The notes below the pieces were generated by a model that was not told the DNA's origin, did not search any database, and saw nothing but the letters and a program-made list of their open reading frames with translations. 6,381 bases of DNA from Candidatus Acidiferrales bacterium (GTDB lineage Bacteria > Acidobacteriota > Terriglobia > Acidiferrales > UBA7541), in assembly GCA_955651735.1 (NCBI GenBank), contig CATPAM010000365.1, forward strand, positions 1 to 6,381. The letters run 5' to 3'. The position numbers and the translations under genes are program-made. Below are positions 1-5,287 of the stretch, one piece after another (within the stretch, counting starts at the first letter, position 1; the number at the start of each line of letters is the position of its first letter).

Positions 1-403
1 ACATGCAGGCATCCATTACGACCGTGATTCCTGCGCCGCGGGCTTTTTCGGCGGCGGCTTCGTTTGCGATGCCGAGCTGCATCCAGATTACTTTGGCGCC
101 GACGCGAATCGCTGCGTCCACCACTGGCGGAACTTCTTCGGGGCGGCGGAAAATGTCGACGATCTCAATTTTCTGCGGGGCGTCTTCGAGACGCGCATAA
201 CTTGGCTCGCCAAGCACATCCGTTTCATTGGGATTCACCGGAATGATCTGGTAGCCAGAAGACTGCATGTATTCGGTCACGCCATAGCTTGGCCGCGTCG
301 GATTTGAGGACAGGCCCACTACGGCGATCGTTTTGTATTTCGTCAGAATATCGAAAATGGGGTCGGCGCTGGGCGGAACACCATCGGGAAGCAAAACCTT
401 CAT
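1..403 (-). CDS. YccU-like CoA-binding domain protein, C-terminal end cut by window edge
   Basis: A small Rossmann-fold protein of the CoA-binding (YccU/succinyl-CoA-synthetase-alpha N-domain-like) family; 134 residues are visible and the family is usually about 135-150, so only a few C-terminal residues are missing. Visible family landmarks are the nucleotide-binding turn AVVGLSSNPTRPSYGV (residues 27-42), IIPVNPNE (53-60), VLGEPSY (63-69), VDIFRRPEEVP (82-92), the VIWMQLGIANEAAA segment (105-118) and the terminal VVMDACM (128-134). Many relatives have Arg before the Cys in that last motif; here it is Ala. The start ATG (403-401) overlaps the hisC stop as ATGA, which implies translational coupling to hisC; only a weak purine-rich stretch precedes it. 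The protein is expected to be cytosolic. Its physiological role is not established in the family and nothing here reveals it. Confidence 0.9.
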   Translation of the reverse strand, partial: MKVLLPDGVPPSADPIFDILTKYKTIAVVGLSSNPTRPSYGVTEYMQSSGYQIIPVNPNETDVLGEPSYARLEDAPQKIEIVDIFRRPEEVPPVVDAAIRVGAKVIWMQLGIANEAAAEKARGAGITVVMDACM

Positions 404-1536
404 CGCGAGGCCATCTCGCTTTTGCCCGCGCGCTTGCCGAGCAAGCGGCCCATCACCGCGAGCAGCTTGTCATTTTCCGCTGCGACGCCGACAGAGACGC
501 GCATTGCTTCCGGGAAGCCCATCCAGCCCAGCGGCCTGACGATGACGCCTTCGTGCAGCAATTCGTCGCACAATTCCTGCGCTTCCGGCCCAATGTCGAT
601 GAAAATGAAATTGCTGTGACTGCGCACGGGACGCAATCCAAGCGCGCTCACGCCTTTCGTAAGTCGCGCTCGCTCGATGGCGTTTTCCTGGATCGAACGA
701 TTTACATGCTCGGCATCGTCGAGCGCCGCGATGGCCGCAGCCTGACTCACGCCGGTGAGATTGAAGGGCGTGCGCAACCGGTTCATCGCTTCGAGCACGG
801 GCGTGTCGCCGATGGCGTATCCGACGCGCAAGCCCGCGAGGCCGTACACCTTGGAAAATGTGCGCAAGATCAGCAAATTCTTGTGCTCACGGAAAAGCTG
901 CACCGAATCCGGCATGTGGGAGCGATCCGCGTAGTGAATGTACGCTTCATCGAGCACCACCAAGACATCGGCTGGAACGCGGCGCAGGAATTCCTGCAAC
1001 TCGACCACGCCAAACGCAGTTCCCGTGGGATTGTTGGGATTGGCGAGGTAAACGATGCGCGTTTCGGGGTGCGCCACAACCGCATCCGCAATCGCGCGCA
1101 AGTCAAACGCAAACTCCTGCTGTGGCATGCGCACCAGCTCCGCGCCGCTCGCGCGAATGGCCAGCGAAAACGGAGCATAACTTCCATGCGAGGTGACGCC
1201 GGTCTTTCCGCGGGTCAGCAGAATGCGCGCGGCCAGGTCGATGATTTCGCTCGAGCCGAGACCCATCAAGATTTGGTCGACCGCCACCCCGTGCAACCGC
1301 GCCAGCTTCGCGCGCAACAGATGCGTACCGCCATCCGGGTAGCGGTTGGACTCCGCGACGGCCTTTTTCACCGCTTCGACTGCTTTCGGCGACGGCCCAA
1401 TGGGATTTTCGTTGGAGGCCAACTTGATGGCGTGAACCTTCAGCTCGCGCTCGACTTCCTCGATAGGCCGGCCGGGAATGTAGGCGGGCAGCCCGCGAAT
1501 GTATTCTGGAATCAGCTCTTCGATCGTGTGTGCCAT
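400..1536 (-). CDS. hisC: Histidinol-phosphate aminotransferase
   Basis: A PLP-dependent fold-type I aminotransferase of 378 residues, a normal length for HisC. It should interconvert imidazole-acetol phosphate plus glutamate with histidinol phosphate plus 2-oxoglutarate in histidine synthesis. Visible signatures are KLASNENPIGPSP (residues 38-50), the phosphate-binding MGLGSSEIID (91-100), ANPNNPTG (165-172) contacting PLP, DEAY (196-199), TFSKVYGLAGLRVGY with Schiff-base Lys229 and phosphate-binding Arg237, and a C-terminal RVSVG (346-350) whose Arg fits the substrate-carboxylate ligand. The ATG shares its A with the upstream rluB stop (TGATG), and the TGA overlaps the next gene as ATGA, so it is tightly coupled on both sides. 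No other his gene is visible, so this is a stand-alone hisC in a mixed operon. HisC-like enzymes may also act on phenylalanine or tyrosine precursors; specificity cannot be fixed from sequence alone. Confidence 0.95.
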   Translation of the reverse strand: MAHTIEELIPEYIRGLPAYIPGRPIEEVERELKVHAIKLASNENPIGPSPKAVEAVKKAVAESNRYPDGGTHLLRAKLARLHGVAVDQILMGLGSSEIIDLAARILLTRGKTGVTSHGSYAPFSLAIRASGAELVRMPQQEFAFDLRAIADAVVAHPETRIVYLANPNNPTGTAFGVVELQEFLRRVPADVLVVLDEAYIHYADRSHMPDSVQLFREHKNLLILRTFSKVYGLAGLRVGYAIGDTPVLEAMNRLRTPFNLTGVSQAAAIAALDDAEHVNRSIQENAIERARLTKGVSALGLRPVRSHSNFIFIDIGPEAQELCDELLHEGVIVRPLGWMGFPEAMRVSVGVAAENDKLLAVMGRLLGKRAGKSEMASR

Positions 1537-2324
1537 CAGCTCTTAGTCTTCTCTGAACTCTGTGCTCTCTGCGATCTCTGTGGTGAATTCTTGGTTTTAG
1601 TTTTCGGCGCCGCAATCAGCGCGCGCCGCAGTTGCACGATCTCGCGCTCGCCGAGGGTCCGGTAATGCCCGGGCGGCAAGCCCTCTAATGTTAACGGTCC
1701 GAGCGCGATGCGCTTCAATTTCTCGACGGGATGTTGCGCGGCAAACAGCACCCGCCGCAGAGCGTCGCGCTTGGAATCTTTCAGCGCCACCTCGTACCAA
1801 AAGTTTGCGACGTGCCCGCGCGCCGCATCCGGCTGCCGCACCGGACGCATGCGCGCGCCGGCTTCCCTGCCAAACTGATCGAGCTGCTCCGGCGTCAGCC
1901 TGCCCTTCACTTTGAGGTGATACACCTGCGGAAGGTTCTGCCAGCGCTTCAGCATTTCGGCGGCGAGATCGCCGTCATTAGTGAGAAAGATCAGACCCGA
2001 CGCGGCGTATTCCAGGCGTCCCACCGGATAGACGCGCTCCGGTAGGCCGCGCAGAAGATTGCGCAAAGTCTTGCGGCCTTCGGGGTCGGCCATGGTGGCC
2101 ACGATTTCCGGCGGCTTGTTCATCAAGATGTGTACGCGGCGCTCTTCCGAGGTGATCACCCGGCCGGCAGCTTCGATGCGGTCGGCGCTGGCGTCGGCTT
2201 TCGTGCCCAGCTCGGTGACTACGTGGCCGTTCACGCGCACCTGGCCGCTGACGATCAGTTGCTCGGCGTGGCGCCGCGAAGCAATGCCCGCGCGCGCGAT
2301 TATTTTTTGCAATCGTTCTTGCAT
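1536..2324 (-). CDS. RsuA/RluB-family pseudouridine synthase with atypical active site
   Basis: A 262-residue protein with an N-terminal S4 RNA-binding domain (MQERLQKIIARAGIASRRHA, residues 1-20, through about 55), then a pseudouridine-synthase domain beginning HILMNKPP (65-72). Family members isomerise a specific uridine in rRNA (RluB: 23S helix 89 region; RsuA: 16S). Landmarks are DPEGRKTLRNLL (80-91), VYPVGRLEYAASGLIFLTNDGDL (98-120), QVYHLKVKGRL (133-143) with the conserved Tyr135, and HPVEKLKRIALGPLTL (198-213). Two oddities: the family's catalytic Asp in GRLD is Glu105 (codon GAA), and the usual GRxxQ(V/I)(R/K)RM motif is SKRDALRRVL (184-193). It may be inactive, altered or merely divergent. 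ATG 2324 is chosen because it begins the S4 motif; an upstream in-frame ATG at 2426 would translate the palindromic repeat. No Shine-Dalgarno is visible. The tail (241-262) is low-complexity repeat sequence. Confidence 0.9.
   Translation of the reverse strand: MQERLQKIIARAGIASRRHAEQLIVSGQVRVNGHVVTELGTKADASADRIEAAGRVITSEERRVHILMNKPPEIVATMADPEGRKTLRNLLRGLPERVYPVGRLEYAASGLIFLTNDGDLAAEMLKRWQNLPQVYHLKVKGRLTPEQLDQFGREAGARMRPVRQPDAARGHVANFWYEVALKDSKRDALRRVLFAAQHPVEKLKRIALGPLTLEGLPPGHYRTLGEREIVQLRRALIAAPKTKTKNSPQRSQRAQSSEKTKS
1550..1588. repeat. Short 9-base-periodic repeat at rluB 3' end / hisC leader
   Basis: On the plus strand TCTG recurs at 1552, 1559, 1568 and 1577: units TCTGAAC, TCTGTGCTC, TCTGCGATC and TCTGTGGTG, so two 9-base intervals follow one of 7. 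Read on the minus strand the tract is purine-rich (CACCACAGAGATCGCAGAGA and onward) and codes the low-complexity RluB tail with a three-residue rhythm around residues 248-258. I recall similar CACAGAG/CACGGAG tracts scattered through acidobacterial and other environmental genomes, where they produce spurious peptides; this is memory, not a search. Here the tract reaches the start region of hisC and may supply its weak purine-rich ribosome-binding site. Confidence 0.6.
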
Positions 2325-2328
2325 GGTA

Positions 2329-2426
2329 GTGGGACAGGCATTTCTGCCTGTCGGGTTTGATGCCCGAACTGGCGTGTGCTTTGCGTCCGCGATCCGCTGG
2401 CGGACAGCCAAAAATGGCTGTCCCAC
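2329..2426. repeat. REPIN-like palindromic element: two inverted 24-base hairpin units
   Basis: The element fills almost the whole scpB-rluB spacer. The left unit (2329-2352) is GTGG followed by a perfect 8-bp stem GACAGGCA/TGCCTGTC with loop TTTC. The right unit (2403-2426), read on the minus strand, is GTGG followed by GACAGCCA/TGGCTGTC with loop TTTT. The two units match at 21 of 24 positions in inverted orientation. Two of the three differences are a G-C pair in one stem replaced by C-G in the other, so both stems stay perfect. The 50-base spacer holds smaller stems, CGGG/CCCG (2352-2355 with 2363-2366) and GTCCGC/GCGGAC (2385-2390 with 2400-2405). A GTGG foot at the base of a palindrome is the layout known for REP sequences moved by RAYT transposases. 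The element starts three bases after the scpB stop and ends four bases before the rluB ATG. No U-tract follows either hairpin. Confidence 0.8.
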
Positions 2427-2429
2427 AAG

Positions 2430-3179
2430 TTATTCGCCGGCTGCGGCGGCCTTGTGCGCCCGATCGTCGCTCGCGCCTGCGCCTTCTTCCCCGCTTGCTT
2501 GCGATTCGGAGGCGACTTCCTCTGGTGCCATGCCGACAGCTTGGTCGCTGACGTCGCCATTTGTCGAGATCGCGTTGCCGTACGGCGCATGGAGCACACT
2601 TTCATCACTGGGCTCGCTAGGCGCGACGCCTTCGTCGCTGCCGAGCGCTTCACGGGCGAGCGCCTCGAACTCTTTCAGACTGGGCAGCTCTTCAAGATCG
2701 CTGAGACCGAAGCGCATCAGAAATTCTTTGGACGTTTTGTACAGAATCGGGCGGCCGATGACTTCTTTGCGGCCCGCGGTGGTGATCAGCCGCTTGTCGA
2801 GCAGCGTCTTCAGCACGCCGGAAGTATTCACGCTGCGAATCTCGCCGATTTCCGGCGCGGTGACCGGCTGCTTGTAGGCGATGACCGCGAGCGTTTCGAG
2901 CGCGGGCATAGTCAAGCGCAGTGGCGGGCGCAGGCTCTTGATGAAGCGGCGCACCACGTCGTGATGCTGCGGCTTGGTGTACATCTTGTAGCCGCCGGCG
3001 ACGGCGCGCACTTCGATGCCGCGTTCGTCGGTGGCGTAGCTGGCCACGAGTTCGTCGAGCGAGGCTTGCACCACGAGCTTCTCCTCGCCGAGCGACGCAG
3101 CGAGTTGCTCGATTGTCGCTGGCTCGTCCGCCGCGTAAATAATCGCTTCCAGTGCTGCTTTGCGTTCTTCGTTGGTCAT
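2430..3179 (-). CDS. scpB: Segregation and condensation protein B
   Basis: ScpB is the winged-helix (kite) subunit that dimerises and binds ScpA to regulate the SMC-ScpAB condensin acting on the nucleoid. The 249-residue protein shows the N-terminal helix-wing domain (ALEAIIYAADEPATIEQLA, residues 9-27; GGYKMYTKPQ, 62-71), then the second domain with the family hallmark LETLAVIAYKQPVTAPEIGE (94-113), IRSVNTSGVLKTLL (114-127), GRKEVIGRPILYKTSKEFL (136-154) and FGLSDLEELPSL (157-168). Residues from about 180 to 249 are an extension rich in Ala, Glu, Asp and Ser with no fold signature, longer than in short ScpB proteins and probably disordered. The start ATG shares its A with the scpA stop (TAATG), and an AGGA lies 9 bases upstream inside scpA. 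The stop lies three bases from the palindromic repeat, so transcripts carry the hairpins directly after scpB. Confidence 0.95.
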   Translation of the reverse strand: MTNEERKAALEAIIYAADEPATIEQLAASLGEEKLVVQASLDELVASYATDERGIEVRAVAGGYKMYTKPQHHDVVRRFIKSLRPPLRLTMPALETLAVIAYKQPVTAPEIGEIRSVNTSGVLKTLLDKRLITTAGRKEVIGRPILYKTSKEFLMRFGLSDLEELPSLKEFEALAREALGSDEGVAPSEPSDESVLHAPYGNAISTNGDVSDQAVGMAPEEVASESQASGEEGAGASDDRAHKAAAAGE

Positions 3180-3961
3180 TACTTGTATTCCTGATCGACC
3201 TGTCTGACTGCGCCGTTCTCGTCGAACACGGTGTCAAACATTTTATGCTTGCGCAGCACAATTTCGCCGAACTGTTTTTCCTGGACCATGGCGATGGCTT
3301 GCATCTTGACCATTTCCAGTACCGCGAGAAACGCCACGATCATCGCGTGGCGCGACGCGCACGCCTCGAAAAAACGGATGAGGTTCACGGTATTGTCGTC
3401 GCTGGCCAGGAGTTGCGCGCGGAGTTGCGCCATCATCTGCGCCACGGTGAACTGCTCGTGCTGCAGCTCGATGCGCGAGACTTCCTTGCGGCGCTCGAGC
3501 ACTTGCTGAAACACGCGGACGAGGTCCACCATCGAGACGACCAACTCGCCTTCGGTGCCTTCGTCGTGGTACAGCGATTTGTCCGGCTTGGACCAGACGT
3601 TTTCTTCCACTTGCTGCTTCTGATATAGGAGCTGCGCGGCGTTCTTGAATTTTTCGTGCTCGACTAGGCGCTGCACCAGGTCGGCGCGCGGGTCTGCGCC
3701 CTGCTCTTCCGGTGAGCCTAGCGGGTCCGGCGGCAGCAGCATTTTCGATTTGATGTAGATCAGCGTCGCGGCCATGTAGATGAAATCGGCGGAGACGTCG
3801 ACGTTCAACTCTTCCAGCTTGTGCAGGTAATCGAGATATTGCGAGGTGATTTTGGCGATCTGGATGTCGTGAATGTTCATCTCCTGCTTCTTGATGAGAT
3901 CAAGCAGCAGGTCCAGCGGCCCTTCATACAGCGGGATGTTGATTTTGTAAGGCGTCGCCAT
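3179..3961 (-). CDS. scpA: Segregation and condensation protein A (kleisin)
   Basis: ScpA is the kleisin that bridges SMC heads and recruits the ScpB dimer in the bacterial condensin complex on the chromosome. The protein has 260 residues, normal for the family. The N-terminal SMC-neck-binding helical domain starts YKINIPLYEGPLDLLLDLIK (residues 5-24), followed by DIQIAKITSQYLDYL (32-46) and the very conserved AADFIYMAATLIYIKSKMLLP-type block (58-77, here SADFIYMAATLIY and on). A linker with the ScpB-binding segment follows. The C-terminal winged helix that binds the SMC cap lies in about 170-245 (FFEACASRHAMIVAFLAVLEMVK, 197-219, then FGEIVL, 231-236). The start at 3961 gives the canonical N-terminus; an upstream in-frame ATG at 4240 would only read trpS out of frame. 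Only five bases separate it from the trpS stop, and no good Shine-Dalgarno is seen, which suggests coupling to trpS. It ends in a TAATG overlap with scpB. Confidence 0.95.
   Translation of the reverse strand: MATPYKINIPLYEGPLDLLLDLIKKQEMNIHDIQIAKITSQYLDYLHKLEELNVDVSADFIYMAATLIYIKSKMLLPPDPLGSPEEQGADPRADLVQRLVEHEKFKNAAQLLYQKQQVEENVWSKPDKSLYHDEGTEGELVVSMVDLVRVFQQVLERRKEVSRIELQHEQFTVAQMMAQLRAQLLASDDNTVNLIRFFEACASRHAMIVAFLAVLEMVKMQAIAMVQEKQFGEIVLRKHKMFDTVFDENGAVRQVDQEYK
3189..3192 (-). promoter_or_regulatory. Shine-Dalgarno of scpB inside scpA
   Basis: On the minus strand AGGA sits nine bases before the scpB ATG, within the last scpA codons. Together with the TAATG stop-start overlap it indicates that scpB is translated by coupled re-initiation with scpA, giving balanced amounts of the two partner subunits. 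Confidence 0.55.
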
Positions 3962-3966
3962 TTTTT

Positions 3967-5271
3967 CTACGCGTTTGCGGCGGTGCCTCCGCCGGAAATC
4001 TCTTTGCGCTTCTTTTCCCAGCCGAAAACGGCTTCGCGCACTCGCGCCATGGTCTTCACTGCTTCGACGCGGGCGCGCTTGGAGCCGGCGTCGATCAGTT
4101 CCAGCACGCGCTTCGGATTCTTCTCGTCCTCGACTCGGCGTTCGCGAATGGGCGCGATCCACTTGATCAAATTGTCCGCCATGGCCGCTTTGCACTCGAT
4201 GCAGCCGATGCCCGCGGTGCGGCAACCTTCCGCCGACCACTTCAGCGTCTCCGGAGGCGAGAATAGTTTATGCCAGTCGTACACCGGACACACGTCCGGA
4301 TTTCCAGGATCGCTGCGTCGCTTGCGCGCCGGGTCGGTGACCATCACTTTGGTCTTGGCGCGAATTTCCGCATCGCTCTCGCTCAAGGTGATGGCGTTGC
4401 CATAACTCTTCGACATCTTCCGCCCATCAAGCCCTGGAATTCGCGGCGTCTGCGTGAGCATCACGTGTGGCTCACATAGAACAAATCGAAGAGAAAAGAA
4501 CGTTCGAGCCAAATCCAAGCGCTCAAGTAGATTCTCGTACCCAATTTCGTTCGCGACCCTCCGCGATGAGACCTCTAGCGTGCGAGGAGCTTTGGTGTTT
4601 AGCATTCCAGCCAATTCGAGAACATTGACTGGCTCCCCTTCACTTCTCAAGACAGTTTCCACATGTCCCACAAATTTCTCGTTCCCCGGTTCCATTATGG
4701 AGGGACTAACTTCGATTCCACCGAAATGAAAGTTGAACTTGCGCACGATTTCGCGGCTTAGTTCTACGTGGGAGACTTGGTCTTCGCCGACTGGGACAAC
4801 CAACTGGACGCCTTCCTTGCTGTAGATGACGATGTCGGCGGTTTGCAGCGTGGGGTAGCCGAGGAAGCCGTAGGTGTGCAGGTCTTTGTCCTTTATATTT
4901 TCGAGAGCTTCTTTGTACGTGGGGACGCGCTCGAGCCAGCCCAGCGGGGTGACCATCGACAAGAGCAGGTGCAGCTCAGCGTGTTCGGGCACTTGCGACT
5001 GCTGGAAGATGACGCTCTTCTGCGGATCGAGACCGGCGGCGAGATAGTCGGTCATGATCTCGATCGTGTTCTGCGCGACCGCGCTGGTGTCCGCGTAGTC
5101 GCTGGTCAGCGCGTGCCAGTCGGCGATGAAGTAGAAGCAGTCGTAGGAAGGATCGTTTTGCAGGCGGACCCAATTTTGCAGCGCGCCGAAGTAGTGGCCG
5201 ATGTGCAGCCGCCCGGTGGGCCGCATGCCGCTAACGACGCGCTTTCTTGCAGAGTCAGACCCGATCGCCAA
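3967..5271 (-). CDS. trpS: Tryptophanyl-tRNA synthetase, FeS-cluster type, with internal insertion
   Basis: A class Ic aminoacyl-tRNA synthetase charging tRNA-Trp. The start is taken as TTG at 5271, because GGAGG lies eight bases upstream and this gives a 434-residue protein beginning just before RVVSGMRPTGRLHIGH. Family landmarks are HIGH (residues 23-26), FYFIADWHAL (46-55), QSQVPEHAEL (91-100), GFLGYPTLQTADI (135-147), VPVGEDQ (159-165) and KMSKS (285-289). The C-terminal anticodon-binding domain has C328-x21-C350-x6-C357-x2-C360, very like the [4Fe-4S] ligand pattern described for Thermotoga maritima TrpRS. Typical bacterial TrpRS are about 330-350 residues; the excess here is an insertion at about residues 184-263 between the RKFNFHF helix end and CEPHVMLTQTPR, plus a longer C-terminal tail. 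The gene lies 16 bases after the dehydrogenase stop and five before scpA. The frame is intact throughout, so I infer a functional enzyme. Confidence 0.93.
   Translation of the reverse strand: MAIGSDSARKRVVSGMRPTGRLHIGHYFGALQNWVRLQNDPSYDCFYFIADWHALTSDYADTSAVAQNTIEIMTDYLAAGLDPQKSVIFQQSQVPEHAELHLLLSMVTPLGWLERVPTYKEALENIKDKDLHTYGFLGYPTLQTADIVIYSKEGVQLVVPVGEDQVSHVELSREIVRKFNFHFGGIEVSPSIMEPGNEKFVGHVETVLRSEGEPVNVLELAGMLNTKAPRTLEVSSRRVANEIGYENLLERLDLARTFFSLRFVLCEPHVMLTQTPRIPGLDGRKMSKSYGNAITLSESDAEIRAKTKVMVTDPARKRRSDPGNPDVCPVYDWHKLFSPPETLKWSAEGCRTAGIGCIECKAAMADNLIKWIAPIRERRVEDEKNPKRVLELIDAGSKRARVEAVKTMARVREAVFGWEKKRKEISGGGTAANA
4483..4722 (-). other. In-frame insertion of about 80 codons inside trpS, AT-richer than its surroundings
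   Basis: This stretch encodes about residues 184-263 of TrpS, from GGIEVSPSIMEPGNEKF to LARTFFSLRF. It interrupts the usual path from the RxFN helix to the xEPxxLLTxTPRxPGLDGRKMSKS segment. GC counted by hand over 4501-4740 is about 49%, against 70% in the single 60-base sample at 4921-4980 from the same gene. Codons uncommon in the neighbouring genes cluster here (AGA, AGG, ATA, several CTA, TTG, AGT). There are no stops or frameshifts. I recognise no known domain: the segment looks mostly helical (VNVLELAGMLN; VANEIGYENLLERLDLARTF). Boundaries are estimated by comparison with remembered TrpRS sequences and may shift by several residues. Confidence 0.7.
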
Positions 5272-5279
5272 TCTCGCAG

Positions 5280-5284
5280 CCTCC
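5280..5284 (-). promoter_or_regulatory. Shine-Dalgarno deciding the trpS TTG start
   Basis: GGAGG on the minus strand lies immediately downstream of the dehydrogenase TAG and exactly eight bases before TTG at 5271. A GTG at 5286 is in the same frame but lies upstream of this site and cannot use it; the next in-frame ATG (5226) lies inside the conserved SGMRPTG motif and would delete a beta-strand. TTG is therefore the best-supported start. Confidence 0.65.
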
Positions 5285-5287
5285 ACC

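Noticed and set aside
289..1665. Long open frame on the plus strand opposite hisC (458 codons)
   Set aside because: It is the antisense of a clear hisC; its translation is Arg/His/Gln-rich with no family motif, a usual by-product of GC-rich codon bias.
2333..2422. Rho-independent terminator after scpB
   Set aside because: Both hairpins are stable, but neither is followed by a U-run in the minus-strand transcript, and the element continues straight into rluB. The repeat-pair architecture explains the stems better.
2325..2426. N-terminal extension of rluB starting at ATG 2426
   Set aside because: It would translate the palindromic repeat (MGQPFLAV...NACPTT); the S4 domain starts precisely at ATG 2324.
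2376..3194. Plus-strand open frame opposite scpB (272 codons)
   Set aside because: It overlaps the palindromic repeat and all of scpB in antisense; no motif, and scpB is unambiguous.
3979..3993. GC-rich 5-bp hairpin with GGAGG before scpA
   Set aside because: The GGAGG lies 24 bases from the scpA ATG, too far to act as its ribosome-binding site, and the stem is short and within GC-rich coding sequence.
3962..4240. N-terminal extension of scpA into trpS
   Set aside because: The extra 93 residues are Arg-rich out-of-frame trpS sequence; the canonical ScpA N-terminus begins at 3961.
4454..4475. Small hairpin GTGAGC/GCTCAC near the insertion edge
   Set aside because: A 6-bp stem with a 10-base loop in coding sequence is expected by chance and has no partner at the other edge.
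4483..4722. Intein or insertion sequence inside trpS
   Set aside because: Far too short for an intein, with no Cys/Ser first residue or terminal His-Asn signature; no transposase, terminal inverted repeats or target duplication were seen at its edges.
4454..4729. Separate plus-strand gene inside the trpS insertion (91 codons)
   Set aside because: No Shine-Dalgarno or family motif, and it runs across both junctions into conserved trpS sequence. The minus frame is continuous with trpS and gives the better-looking protein.
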